From Bacilli bacterium (GTDB taxonomy: Bacteria > Bacillota_I > Bacilli_A > RF39 > UBA660): a DNA stretch of 43,228 nt. Position numbers and translations under genes: made by a program. The DNA is taken from NCBI GenBank assembly GCA_017512495.1, contig JAFWGF010000004.1:1-43228 (forward strand), read 5' to 3'. The notes beneath the pieces were generated by a model. That model was not told the origin of the DNA, did no database searches, and saw nothing but the letters and a program-made list of their open reading frames with translations. Within the stretch, counting starts at the first letter, position 1, and the number at the start of each line of letters is the position of its first letter. This document shows positions 23,468 to 31,697 of the stretch, in pieces.

Positions 23468-24025
23468 ATGAAAAAGATAACATATGTAACAGGTAATTGG
23501 GCTAAATTAGCATCAGCAAAACACGCTCTAGAACCATTAGGTTTTGAAGTTGATAATATAAAAATGGAAACTCCTGAGATACAAGCAGATGATGTAACAG
23601 AAGTTTCTAAGTATTCAGCAAAGTGGGCTGCAGAGGAATTAAATAAACCAGTATTAAAAAATGATTCAGGATTATTTGTAAATGCCTTAAACGGGTTTCC
23701 TGGGGTATATACGCATTATGTACAAGATACTATTGATGTGGATGGATTACTTAAATTAATGGAAGGTATTGAAGATAGAAGTGCTTACTTTAAAGAATCA
23801 ATAGCCTATTGTGAGCCTGGGAGTGAACCGGTTGTTTTTGAAGGACTAACTAAAGGAACTATAGACACTAAAAAATCAGGAACATATGGTTGGAGCTGGG
23901 ACTTTGTATTTATTCCAGAAGGCGAAAGTCAAACGCTAGGTTGCTTTGAAGATGAAGAAAGATGGGAATTTTGGAGTCAAGATGCTTATAAGGATTTAGC
24001 AAACTACCTAGTAAAGAAAAAATAG
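23468..24025 (+). CDS. RdgB/HAM1 family non-canonical purine NTP pyrophosphatase
   Basis: The 185-residue sequence follows the HAM1 fold: VTGNWAKLASAKHAL (substrate loop, family T-x-N-x-x-K), ADDVTEVSKYSAKWAAEEL, VLKNDSGLFVNALNGFPGVYTHYV (family E-D-S-G-L-x-V-x-A-L-x-G-x-P-G; the first E/D is N here), and GTYGWSWDFVFIPEG. The enzyme would hydrolyse dITP, XTP and similar. ATG 23468 is used, not the upstream GTG 23459, because aggtgat lies just before it. NWAK in place of NxxK and the N for E/D change mark a divergent branch. Confidence 0.85.
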   Translation: MKKITYVTGNWAKLASAKHALEPLGFEVDNIKMETPEIQADDVTEVSKYSAKWAAEELNKPVLKNDSGLFVNALNGFPGVYTHYVQDTIDVDGLLKLMEGIEDRSAYFKESIAYCEPGSEPVVFEGLTKGTIDTKKSGTYGWSWDFVFIPEGESQTLGCFEDEERWEFWSQDAYKDLANYLVKKK

Positions 24026-24045
24026 AAGATTAAATTTATACAAAC

Positions 24046-24074
24046 AAAAAAACTCTAATTTAGTTAGAGTTTTT
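24046..24074. terminator. Bidirectional terminator between convergent genes
   Basis: AAAAACTCTAA - tttag - TTAGAGTTTTT; A- and T-tracts on both sides. Confidence 0.88.
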
Positions 24075-24084
24075 AATTTATATA

Positions 24085-24789
24085 TTATGCTTGTACATAA
24101 GTTACTGTGAAGAATGAAGTAGCACCAGTATGACCTTGAGCAGTTTCATTAATCTCAGCTAATTGTTGAGGAGTAGGTAATGTCTCAACAGTAGGTTTAT
24201 AAGTAACCGTTACCTTAAATGAAGCTGATTGCCCAGAAGCTAATGTATCATTTTCATTTATTGAATTACCATTTGCATAAGTAACTGTATAAGTCATAAA
24301 TTGTTGAGCAGTAGGATTTAAATCATTCTTAATAACATTTGATACTTTCGCATTAAGAGTACCACTATTTTTGAATGTAGTAGTAAAAGTAAATGTATCT
24401 CCAGGAGCAGTTAATACATGTTTAAAATATACAGTATTACCTTCAGTCCAAATAATAGCTCCAGTTGGATTTGGATTATCAGGAGTTACTTTTCCATCAT
24501 CTGGTGTAAGACTTCCTGGATTACTAGGATTTATTTGACATACTTCTCCATCAGGACAAGTAATTGAATTATCAAGAACATCAATATCCCATTTAGTAGT
24601 ATCATTAATAGTAGAAGAACCACTAATATTTAATGATGAAGATAATCCTGCATAACCAATACTAATACCTATAAATAATAATAGTAATAGAACTACTGCT
24701 AAATATTTTTTTCCCATTCCTCTTCTTTGATCATTTTGTTGAACTTGTTGAACTTGCTGTACTTGCTCATTAATTTCATTTTGATTCAT
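24085..24789 (-). CDS. Membrane-anchored extracellular protein, TasA/camelysin-like
   Basis: Residues 1-24 are polar with a VQQ repeat and basic end (QRRGMGKKY), then a signal/anchor helix LAVVLLLLLFIGISIGYAGLSS. The mature part starts with SSSLNISGSSTIND and WDIDVLDN, a pattern shared with TasA/camelysin-like and other SipW-type beta-sandwich proteins, followed by Thr/Asn/Ser-rich strands (FTFTTTFKNSGTLNAKV, ASFKVTVTYKP). One probable disulfide (CPDGEVC). No SipW or sortase gene is next to it. Shine-Dalgarno aggagg. It is the second of only two minus-strand genes. Confidence 0.75.
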   Translation of the reverse strand: MNQNEINEQVQQVQQVQQNDQRRGMGKKYLAVVLLLLLFIGISIGYAGLSSSLNISGSSTINDTTKWDIDVLDNSITCPDGEVCQINPSNPGSLTPDDGKVTPDNPNPTGAIIWTEGNTVYFKHVLTAPGDTFTFTTTFKNSGTLNAKVSNVIKNDLNPTAQQFMTYTVTYANGNSINENDTLASGQSASFKVTVTYKPTVETLPTPQQLAEINETAQGHTGATSFFTVTYVQA

Positions 24790-24880
24790 ATAGTTTTTCC
24801 TCCTATCATTAATATAATTTTACCAACAAAAAAAACAAATTACAACATATTAATTTTTACTTTACAGATATTTAGCAAAT

Positions 24881-24909
24881 TTGACACATTAGATGGCTGC
24901 ATATTATAA
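24881..24909 (+). promoter_or_regulatory. Possible upstream sigma-A promoter before the ABC operon
   Basis: TTGACA, 17-bp spacer, TTATAA. If active, the leader to the ABC gene would be about 80 nt and include a small hairpin, ATAGTA - aaaa - TACTAT (24937-24952). The remainder of 24790-24997 has no visible gene. Confidence 0.5.
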
Positions 24910-24964
24910 AATTAAGAACTTAGAAAAATATAAATTATAGTAAAAATACTATTTAATATCTTCT

Positions 24965-24975
24965 TGTGATATAAT
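24965..24975 (+). promoter_or_regulatory. Extended -10 promoter for the ABC operon
   Basis: TGTGATATAAT; leader about 16 nt with aaggaga. Confidence 0.65.
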
Positions 24976-24997
24976 TAAGGTAATTAAGGAGAGTATT

Positions 24998-25708
24998 ATG
25001 ATAGAAATTAAAAATGTTACTAAAAAATATGGTGATAAAAAAGCTGTAGATAATGTATCTTTTAAAGTAAATGATGGTGATATATTTGCTTTTATTGGAC
25101 ATAATGGAGCTGGTAAAACAACTCTAATTAAGGCAATGGTAGGTATTCATGATTTTGATGAAGGAGATATTTTAATTGATGGTATGTCTATTAAAGACAA
25201 TCCTGTTGAATGTAAGAGATTAATGGCCTATGTACCTGATAATCCAGAGACATATGAACATATGAAAGCCATAGATTATATTAATTTTATTTGTGATATG
25301 TATGATGTTGATACTGGAACAAGAGAAAAGAATATCAAAAAGTATGCTAAATTATTTGAAATGGAAGATAAGTTAAATGATACAATTGATAGTTATTCTC
25401 ATGGAATGAAACAAAAAATAGTTTTAATTTCAGCATTAGCTCATAATCCTAAATATCTTATTATGGATGAACCTTTTGTAGGATTAGATCCAAAAGCTGT
25501 TTTTGATATGAAAGAAATTTTAAATGAAATGGTTAAAGATAAAAAAGTAGTATTTTATTCAACTCATATTTTAGATGTAGCAGAAAAACTATGTTCTCGA
25601 GTAGCTATTATAAAAGAAGGAAAATTAATTAAGAGTGGTAGTATGAAAGAAATTAAAGGAGATAAATCTCTAGAAAAAGTATTTATGGAATTAGAGGAGA
25701 CAAAATGA
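24998..25708 (+). CDS. ABC transporter ATP-binding protein
   Basis: A 236-residue ATPase with Walker A GHNGAGKTT, signature YSHGMKQKI, Walker B YLIMDEPF, D-loop GLDP and switch His STHIL. The pattern (IEIKNVTKKYGDKKAVDNVSF, MAYVPDNPETYEHMKAIDYINFI) places it in the ABC-2/exporter class. It overlaps the permease by 4 nt (ATGA), so the pair makes one exporter. Substrate not evident. Confidence 0.95.
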   Translation: MIEIKNVTKKYGDKKAVDNVSFKVNDGDIFAFIGHNGAGKTTLIKAMVGIHDFDEGDILIDGMSIKDNPVECKRLMAYVPDNPETYEHMKAIDYINFICDMYDVDTGTREKNIKKYAKLFEMEDKLNDTIDSYSHGMKQKIVLISALAHNPKYLIMDEPFVGLDPKAVFDMKEILNEMVKDKKVVFYSTHILDVAEKLCSRVAIIKEGKLIKSGSMKEIKGDKSLEKVFMELEETK

Positions 25709-27312
25709 GAAAGTTATATTCATTAATTAGAGCATGTATGACTAGTGATATGAATCTTTTTAAAATAAAACAAAAGAACGCAACTGGTATAAAGAAATTG
25801 TTTTTACCTTTATTTTTATCACTAGCTTTTATGTTTGCTATATGGAGTAATGCTCATCTTATTTTTGAGCAACTTGCACCTATGCATTTACAATATGTTG
25901 TACTATCATTATTCGTTTTTGGAACTTCTATTATGACCATAGTAGAAGGAGTTTATAAGAGCGGTTCTTTACTATTTAATTGCAAAGATGATCAGTTATT
26001 ATTATCTTTACCAATAAAAAGAAGTACTGTTGTATTTGTAAGAATATTTAAATTTTATGTTTTTGAATTACTTTTTAATTCATTATTTATGATACCATTA
26101 ATTCTTGCTTATTTAAGATGGGCAGAGAGTATCAATTGGACATTCTTTCTAACAAGTTTTGTTATGATATTATTACTTCCAATAATACCAATTGTTATTT
26201 CATGTATTATTGGAGCAATTATATCTAGTTTGTCCAGTAGATTTAAATTTAAGAATTTTGTACAAACAGTAATCGCAATAATATTATTACTAGCAGTTTT
26301 GTATATATCATTCTTTATGGATACTTTTTATGAATATGTAGTTAAACACGCAACAAGTATTAATGATATGTTAACTAAGATTTATTATCCTGCTGGAGCC
26401 TACGCCAATCTTGTTACTAATTTTAATGCTAAAGATTTATTAATCTTTATTTTGATTAATATTGGGCTATTTGTTTTAATGGTTTTGATTCTAAGTAAAT
26501 TCTATTTTAGAATTAATTCAAGAATAAAAAGCGTAACAACAAGTAAGAAAACAAAAATTACTGATTTAAAAATAAAGTCTAGTTCTGTAACAAAATCTTT
26601 GATTAAAAAGGAATTGAATATGTTCTTTAAGATACCAGTATTTATTATTAATGCAGGTTTTGGATTAGTTATCTTTTTAGCAGGATGTATTTATCTAGCT
26701 ATAAAGTATGATAGTATGACATCATTTTATATAGATTTTTTACCAGAGCAAGTATTAAATAATCCTGCGTTATTAATATTATTATTAATGTTTTTTGCCA
26801 GTTTTATGACATCTATTACTAATTCATTAATTAGTTTAGAAGGAAGAAATATTAATATACTTAAATCTTTACCAATAAAAACTAAAACAGTTTTAATGTC
26901 TAAGATATATGCTTGTTTAGTAATTACTACACCAATGATATTACTAGGAGATATCATTCTATTTATTAGATTCAAAGTAAGCTTTATAAGTATAATATTA
27001 CTAGTATTATTATCTGTTTTAATACCACTAGTTTCTCATTTTGTAGGACTTATTATTAATTTAAAATTTCCTAATTTAACTGCTGAAAATCCTACAGAAG
27101 TAGTAAAGCAAAGCCCTAGTTCATTAATATCAGTTTTATTAGGAATGTTATTACTTCTTCTTAATATAATGTTAATAATAAAAGTGTTAATTAATATTAA
27201 TTTAACTCTAATATTAGTTATCGTTACATTAATGTACATAGTAATTGATTTAATATTATATTTATATTTAAATAATAAAAGTGTTAAAGACTTTAACAAA
27301 TTATCAGTTTAA
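25705..27312 (+). CDS. ABC exporter permease subunit
   Basis: A 535-residue protein with about 12 predicted TM helices in two similar halves separated by a charged cytoplasmic stretch (SRIKSVTTSKKTKITDLKIKS). Each half carries LLSLPIKRSTVVFVRIFK- or ILKSLPIKTKTVLMSKIY-type motifs after TM pairs, a hallmark of the large ABC-2-like permeases that work with a single ATPase. Co-translated with the ATPase by a 4-nt overlap. Confidence 0.88.
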   Translation: MRKLYSLIRACMTSDMNLFKIKQKNATGIKKLFLPLFLSLAFMFAIWSNAHLIFEQLAPMHLQYVVLSLFVFGTSIMTIVEGVYKSGSLLFNCKDDQLLLSLPIKRSTVVFVRIFKFYVFELLFNSLFMIPLILAYLRWAESINWTFFLTSFVMILLLPIIPIVISCIIGAIISSLSSRFKFKNFVQTVIAIILLLAVLYISFFMDTFYEYVVKHATSINDMLTKIYYPAGAYANLVTNFNAKDLLIFILINIGLFVLMVLILSKFYFRINSRIKSVTTSKKTKITDLKIKSSSVTKSLIKKELNMFFKIPVFIINAGFGLVIFLAGCIYLAIKYDSMTSFYIDFLPEQVLNNPALLILLLMFFASFMTSITNSLISLEGRNINILKSLPIKTKTVLMSKIYACLVITTPMILLGDIILFIRFKVSFISIILLVLLSVLIPLVSHFVGLIINLKFPNLTAENPTEVVKQSPSSLISVLLGMLLLLLNIMLIIKVLININLTLILVIVTLMYIVIDLILYLYLNNKSVKDFNKLSV

Positions 27313-27314
27313 TT

Positions 27315-27344
27315 AAAAACTTCATCAAACGATGGAGTTTTTTT
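27315..27344 (+). terminator. Intrinsic terminator of the ABC operon
   Basis: AAACTTCATC - aaac - GATGGAGTTT (10 bp, one G-U pair), then T. Confidence 0.88.
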
Positions 27345-27350
27345 AGTCTC

Positions 27351-27361
27351 TATGATATAGT
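27351..27361 (+). promoter_or_regulatory. Extended -10 promoter
   Basis: TATGATATAGT, five to seven bases after the terminator T-run; leader about 13 nt to the ATG at 27381. Confidence 0.6.
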
Positions 27362-27380
27362 AATTGAGGAGATGATAACC

Positions 27381-27863
27381 ATGGATTATGAGATTATAGA
27401 AGTTGATTTAAAAGATAAAGATAAGTTATATAGATTATTACAATTTGCCCTATATGATGGTTCACAATATGTAGATAATGAAATTAATAACGAATGTATT
27501 TATGAATATAAATGGTTTGATGATTATTTTACAGATAATAGTCGAAATGCTTTTTTTATACAGAGAGATAATGATTATATAGGAATTGTCTTAATTAATG
27601 AAAATTTAAAGTTTAATAAAACTGGTAAATGGGTAGCAGAATTTCTTATATTACCTAGATATAGACGAAATCATATTGGTAAAAGAGTAGCCTTTGATAT
27701 TTTTAATAAATACAAAGGTATTTGGGAAGTGCAACCTATGGAGAATAATCCAGCAGCTTATAATTTTTGGAAAAATATAATCAAAGAATATACAAATAAC
27801 AAGTATACAATCAAAAAAGATGAAATAAATGATATATTTATATTTAATAATATTGATAAATAA
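27381..27863 (+). CDS. GNAT family N-acetyltransferase
   Basis: 160 residues. Core VAEFLILPRYRRNHIGKRVAFDIF is the acetyl-CoA loop (R-x-x-x-x-G-K pattern), and EVQPMENNPAAYNFWKNII closes the fold. Start ATG 27381 is preferred over ATG 27372, which is only one base from the gaggag Shine-Dalgarno. Substrate unknown. Confidence 0.9.
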   Translation: MDYEIIEVDLKDKDKLYRLLQFALYDGSQYVDNEINNECIYEYKWFDDYFTDNSRNAFFIQRDNDYIGIVLINENLKFNKTGKWVAEFLILPRYRRNHIGKRVAFDIFNKYKGIWEVQPMENNPAAYNFWKNIIKEYTNNKYTIKKDEINDIFIFNNIDK

Positions 27864-27874
27864 AAATACTGAAG

Positions 27875-27885
27875 TATAATATAAT
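27875..27885 (+). promoter_or_regulatory. Double -10 element for the HEAT-methyltransferase gene
   Basis: TATAATATAAT holds two overlapping -10 hexamers just before ggaggg. Confidence 0.5.
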
Positions 27886-27906
27886 TGTTTGGAGGGATTA
27901 GGTTTT

Positions 27907-29703
27907 ATGGAAAAAGCACAATTAACAAAAGTGATAAATGATTTAAAGAAAGATAGGTTTAAAAGTATAACAAAAGATAAAATATCTGAACTTGATTTAC
28001 TATATATTGCTAATAAGTTGAAAGATGATGAGTATGATGTAAGTAGATTAATCAATATTATTCTTTCAAATACAATTAATGAGAATTGTGACTGGAATAT
28101 TGGTAGTTTACTTCAACATTTTGATTATAACGATATTATTAATGCTCTACAAAATACACCATTAAATAAAAGGGGATATTTATATGATTCAATTGGTTTT
28201 TGTTGGGCATTAGGAGAATGTCCATATAAGAATGAACAAGTAATAGAATTCTTATATGAAGTTATTAATAATGGAAGAAACTCTGAATCATGGTGGAAAG
28301 CAGCATTTGCTTTAGAAAAAATTACTGGTAAAAATGCTATTAATAATTTAAAAAGAAGTTTGAAAAATTATGGAACAGTTTCATTAGAAGAAAGCTTAGA
28401 TAATTTATCTGATAAAAAAAATGTAATTAATGTATTATTAAATGCTAATAGTAATGTGATTAAAGAAGATATATATCCTAAATTAAAAGAAAGATTTAAT
28501 GATAGTATAGATGAAAAAGAATTAATTAATATTGTTTGGTTATTAGGAAGATTAAGATTATATGATGAAAGTATGCTAAATAAATCTTTAGAAATATTAG
28601 AAACAACTGATAATTATGAAACTAAGTATTATATTTTACAAGCTATGATAGATGATCCTAAGCAAATATATATAAAATATTTTAATGAATTTTTAGATTC
28701 AGAAGATAATTTGATTAAAAAGATGGCTATTGTTGGATTAGCTGAATTAGGAATAGGTGTTAAAGTAGAACAATTAGAATCTATGTTACAAAGAGAAACT
28801 AATCCAAGCGTAATAGCAGCTTTATCACAAGCCATTTATATGACTAAAAGTAAACATTTTATTGATGAAAGAAATTATATTAGAAAATATATGGTTAACG
28901 AAAATGGATTGATAGGTGATGATTCAGATAAATGGTATGCTGATGCATCGATTTATAATTTGTTTTCTGAAGCAGAAGATCCAGAAAATGTTTGCTTTAA
29001 TATGATATTTAATCGAATATTAGAAGAAAAGATAAAAATAGAAAATCCAGTTGATTTAGCAACAGGAACTGGTAGAGCAGCTAAATATATCTTAAATAAT
29101 ATTTCGTATGATGGATGTTTATATGCAATAGATTATAGCCAACAGATGTTAGATTATTTTGATAGAACTATTAATAGACAAAAATATTATGTCAAAGATA
29201 TTGATTTAGTACATTCTAAAATACAAGATTTTAAATTACCAGATAATAAAAAATCATCACTTGTAATTAGTTCGTTTGGATTCCCTAGTAAGATTTCTGA
29301 TAAAGAAAGATGTAGATTAGAATTAGAAAGTGTCTTTAATTTATTATCAGATGATGGTGTATTTGTTACACTAGGTTGGGATGAAACATTTAATGATGAT
29401 TTAAATAATGTATGGTATAAATATATACCAGATAATATAAAAGCAGCTAATTATGAAGAGTGGCGAAGAGCAAGAGAAGCTAGTATAACAAGTGCTAGAA
29501 ATTGTGATTTAACTTGGTATAAAAAGAACATAAGAGTACCATTAATTTATGATACATTAGAAGAAACAATTAATGTTATGGGACACTTATTTGGTAGAGA
29601 TGCTGCTCTAGATATATTAAAGAGTAAGAAGAACATGTGGTGGATGTCTTTAGGAATTACATGGGATAATAAAGAATCTTTAGCAAAGGTATTAAAAAAA
29701 TAA
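27907..29703 (+). CDS. HEAT-repeat protein fused to a class I SAM-dependent methyltransferase
   Basis: 598 residues. The first 330 are helical with HEAT-like repeats (WWKAAFALEKITGKNAINNL, NIVWLLGRLRLYDESML, KKMAIVGLAELGIGVKVEQL, VIAALSQAIYMT). The C-terminal half is a Rossmann methyltransferase: motif I VDLATGTGRAAKYI near D383, YAIDYSQQML (acidic end of strand 2), SSLVISSFGFPS (motif IV position), LLSDDGVFVTLGW. The HEAT part may recruit a macromolecular substrate. ATG 27907 is used; the TTG at 27889 lies before the Shine-Dalgarno. The CYTH gene follows after 9 nt. Substrate unknown. Confidence 0.82.
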   Translation: MEKAQLTKVINDLKKDRFKSITKDKISELDLLYIANKLKDDEYDVSRLINIILSNTINENCDWNIGSLLQHFDYNDIINALQNTPLNKRGYLYDSIGFCWALGECPYKNEQVIEFLYEVINNGRNSESWWKAAFALEKITGKNAINNLKRSLKNYGTVSLEESLDNLSDKKNVINVLLNANSNVIKEDIYPKLKERFNDSIDEKELINIVWLLGRLRLYDESMLNKSLEILETTDNYETKYYILQAMIDDPKQIYIKYFNEFLDSEDNLIKKMAIVGLAELGIGVKVEQLESMLQRETNPSVIAALSQAIYMTKSKHFIDERNYIRKYMVNENGLIGDDSDKWYADASIYNLFSEAEDPENVCFNMIFNRILEEKIKIENPVDLATGTGRAAKYILNNISYDGCLYAIDYSQQMLDYFDRTINRQKYYVKDIDLVHSKIQDFKLPDNKKSSLVISSFGFPSKISDKERCRLELESVFNLLSDDGVFVTLGWDETFNDDLNNVWYKYIPDNIKAANYEEWRRAREASITSARNCDLTWYKKNIRVPLIYDTLEETINVMGHLFGRDAALDILKSKKNMWWMSLGITWDNKESLAKVLKK

Positions 29704-29712
29704 GAGGTTGGT

Positions 29713-30279
29713 ATGAAAGAAATAGAAGTATTAGTAGAAGTTTATGATGATGTAAAAAATATTAAAAAGAAATTTAAAAAGTTTAATTATAAAGGATTAA
29801 AAAGAACAATTGATGAATATTATTATGATCCTAAAAGAAGTGAATTAAAACCAAATAAGAATAGTGGTTTAGACCATTGTTTAAGATTAAGAACTAAAAA
29901 TGATGAATATAGTATTACTTATAAAGATGATGTCTTTGATAATGGTAAATGGTTATATTCCAATGAATATGAAACTAAAGTAGAAAACATTGAAATGGTT
30001 CGAGAAATATTTAAAAGATTAGGCTTAATAAAATTTATTGAGATTGATAATAAAAAAGAAACATACACATATAATGATTATGAAATAGTAATTGAAGGTG
30101 TTAAAGATTTAGGTTTGTTTATGGAAGTTGAATATTGTACTGATGATGATGTAGACGTAAAAGAAGTAAAAAATGATATTCAAAAATTCATTGATAGTTT
30201 AAAAATAAAGGTTTCAGATGAACTAAATATTGGTAAACCAGAAATGTATATGAAAAAACATAATATAAAAATAGATTAA
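29713..30279 (+). CDS. CYTH domain protein (class IV adenylate cyclase-like)
   Basis: 188 residues with the CYTH tunnel-fold landmarks: N-terminal EIEVLVE (ExE of the ExExK signature, but lysine replaced), DEYYYDP, LRLRTKNDEYSITYKDD, NEYETKVEN, VIEGVKDLGLFMEVEY. Family members hydrolyse inorganic triphosphate or thiamine triphosphate or act as CyaB cyclases. The missing lysine leaves the activity uncertain. Its TAA stop lies in the terminator stem. A second CYTH-like gene follows. Confidence 0.85.
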   Translation: MKEIEVLVEVYDDVKNIKKKFKKFNYKGLKRTIDEYYYDPKRSELKPNKNSGLDHCLRLRTKNDEYSITYKDDVFDNGKWLYSNEYETKVENIEMVREIFKRLGLIKFIEIDNKKETYTYNDYEIVIEGVKDLGLFMEVEYCTDDDVDVKEVKNDIQKFIDSLKIKVSDELNIGKPEMYMKKHNIKID

Positions 30280-30297
30280 GTTATACTTAATCTTTTT
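30273..30297 (+). terminator. Intrinsic terminator containing the CYTH stop codon
   Basis: AGATTAAGT - tat - ACTTAATCT, 9 bp, then TTTT; stop TAA (30277-30279) in the 5' arm. Confidence 0.85.
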
Positions 30298-30298
30298 A

Positions 30299-30309
30299 TG
30301 TGATATAAT
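30299..30309 (+). promoter_or_regulatory. Extended -10 promoter
   Basis: TGTGATATAAT; leader about 12 nt with caggtgat. Confidence 0.65.
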
Positions 30310-30327
30310 GTTAATACAGGTGATACA

Positions 30328-30981
30328 ATGGAGACGGAAATTAGATACTATTATTCAATGAATAGTAAAGAAGATATACTTAAGTATTTAAAAGGGAATA
30401 ATGAATTAGAATATAAAGGTAGATTTTATGAATGTACTGATCAATATAATCATCCAATGAAAGAATATGATTTTTATCAAAAGAAAATAGATGGACGTTT
30501 TCGTGTAAGAAGAACAATAGGTGAAGATATATCAAAGTGTATGATAACTTGGAAAAGAAGATTAAATGATAAAAAAGAAGAATTAATTCATCAAGAGGAA
30601 GAAGTAGAATTAAATATTGATATTAATGAGTATGATAATTTGTGTTTTATATTGGAAAATGTATTACATTTAGAAATGGTCGAAAGCTATGAAAGATATC
30701 GTTCTGTTTTTAGTAACAAAGAAGTAGAAATTGTAGTAGATGAATATCCTTTTGGAATTTGTCTAGAAATAGAGAACAAAAGTAATAATAGTAATCCGAA
30801 ATTAATTATCGAAAAATGGCTTGTAAAATTAAAACTTGATATCAACGAAGCATACAGACTATCATGGGATGACAAATATCTAGAGTTATGTAATGAACAG
30901 CACAAAAAAGTAGAAAGTATTGTTAGATTTGATAAAGAGATGCCTAAAGTAACAAAAAAATTTACAAGAAGTAAATGTTAA
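30328..30981 (+). CDS. Second CYTH-like protein
   Basis: 217 residues. ETEIRYYY is an ExExR variant of the CYTH signature. GRFRVRRTIGE, MITWKRRL, HQEEEVELNI, VEIVVDEYPFGICLEIEN follow the CYTH strand order with alternating basic and acidic residues. The C-terminal 40 residues are basic (KVTKKFTRSKC). It is distinct enough from the neighbour that recent duplication is unlikely. Substrate, presumably a triphosphate compound, unknown. Confidence 0.78.
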   Translation: METEIRYYYSMNSKEDILKYLKGNNELEYKGRFYECTDQYNHPMKEYDFYQKKIDGRFRVRRTIGEDISKCMITWKRRLNDKKEELIHQEEEVELNIDINEYDNLCFILENVLHLEMVESYERYRSVFSNKEVEIVVDEYPFGICLEIENKSNNSNPKLIIEKWLVKLKLDINEAYRLSWDDKYLELCNEQHKKVESIVRFDKEMPKVTKKFTRSKC

Positions 30982-31061
30982 TATTTTTTATCAAAATGTA
31001 TATAAAATTTGGTAGATAAAAAAAGTTTTTGTTATAAAATATAGACAGGAGAAGTGAGAAA

Positions 31062-31586
31062 ATGGCTATTGGAAACAGGATATATGAATTAAGAAAAAGC
31101 GAAAAATTATCACAAGAAAAACTTGCAGAGAAAATTGGTGTAACTAGACAAACAATAAGTAATTGGGAATTGAATGAGTCTAGTCCTGATTTAAAGCAAG
31201 CAAAAGAATTATCAAATGTTTTTAATATTAGTTTAGATGAATTAGTAGAAAATAATATAAGAGATATTTTATTAGATAAAACGAATAAAAGTAACATTAA
31301 TATGAATAAATTAAATAAAATAATGTTAAGTATGCTTATATCTATCATAGTACTTATTACTATATTACTATTAATATTAATATCGTTAAATACAATAAGT
31401 AATGGTAAGAAAAAAAGTGATGATTACACTAATTACCGTGGGGTAATGGCTGTTTGTGAAGTAAATGATGAAGCTGTCTTTATATCTACACCGGCTGCAG
31501 ATTTTGAAAAGATCAAACAGGTATATGAATCCCAAGGTGGAAAATGTTATGATCGTGAGGTCGTAAAACCTAAAAATGAAGACTAG
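31062..31586 (+). CDS. XRE-family HTH regulator with membrane anchor
   Basis: Residues 1-64 are a canonical HTH_3 domain (LRKSEKLSQEKLAEKIGVTRQTISNWE is the recognition region). A linker follows, then TM at about 88-110 (IMLSMLISIIVLITILLLIL) and an outside domain of about 60 residues with two cysteines (C127, C158), which may form a disulfide. This is a one-component membrane-bound regulator plan. Ligand unknown. A -10 (TATAAA near 31035) precedes caggaga. Its TAG stop lies in the terminator stem. Confidence 0.9.
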   Translation: MAIGNRIYELRKSEKLSQEKLAEKIGVTRQTISNWELNESSPDLKQAKELSNVFNISLDELVENNIRDILLDKTNKSNINMNKLNKIMLSMLISIIVLITILLLILISLNTISNGKKKSDDYTNYRGVMAVCEVNDEAVFISTPAADFEKIKQVYESQGGKCYDREVVKPKNED

Positions 31587-31604
31587 GATATACCTAGTTT
31601 TTTT
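31581..31604 (+). terminator. Intrinsic terminator, CTAG family, containing the stop codon
   Basis: GACTAGG - atata - CCTAGTT then seven T; the stop TAG (31584-31586) is in the 5' arm. Confidence 0.85.
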
Positions 31605-31613
31605 ATAAAAGTC

Positions 31614-31641
31614 TTGATATTTGAAAAAAATATATTATAAT
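31614..31641 (+). promoter_or_regulatory. Sigma-A promoter of the preQ1 riboswitch transcript
   Basis: TTGATA, 16-bp spacer, TATAAT. The predicted start near 31648 falls on the first base of the riboswitch P1 stem. Confidence 0.7.
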
Positions 31642-31648
31642 TATCTAG

Positions 31649-31684
31649 TACTAGTTAACCTACACATCCTAGTATAAAAAAGGG
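31649..31684 (+). ncRNA. preQ1 class I riboswitch
   Basis: P1 is TACTAG (31649-31654) pairing with CTAGTA (31669-31674). The 14-base loop TTAACCTACACATC contains the conserved CTACAC with the preQ1-reading cytosine, and the A-rich tail (TAAAAAAGGG) can form the pseudoknot through its GG with CC of the loop. The tail merges into the Shine-Dalgarno (gggaaggag), so control is probably translational. The gene downstream is a queuosine-precursor transporter, which is the expected regulon. Confidence 0.85.
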
Positions 31685-31697
31685 AAGGAGAATAATT

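Noticed and set aside
24790-24997. Possible small gene or small RNA between the TasA-like gene and the ABC operon
   Set aside because: A TTGACA-17-TTATAA promoter and a 6-bp hairpin are present, but there is no credible reading frame with a ribosome site and no strong terminator.
27651-28055. Minus-strand open frame of 134 codons across the GNAT/HEAT-MTase junction
   Set aside because: No ribosome site or promoter; it lies opposite two well-supported + strand genes and their promoter.
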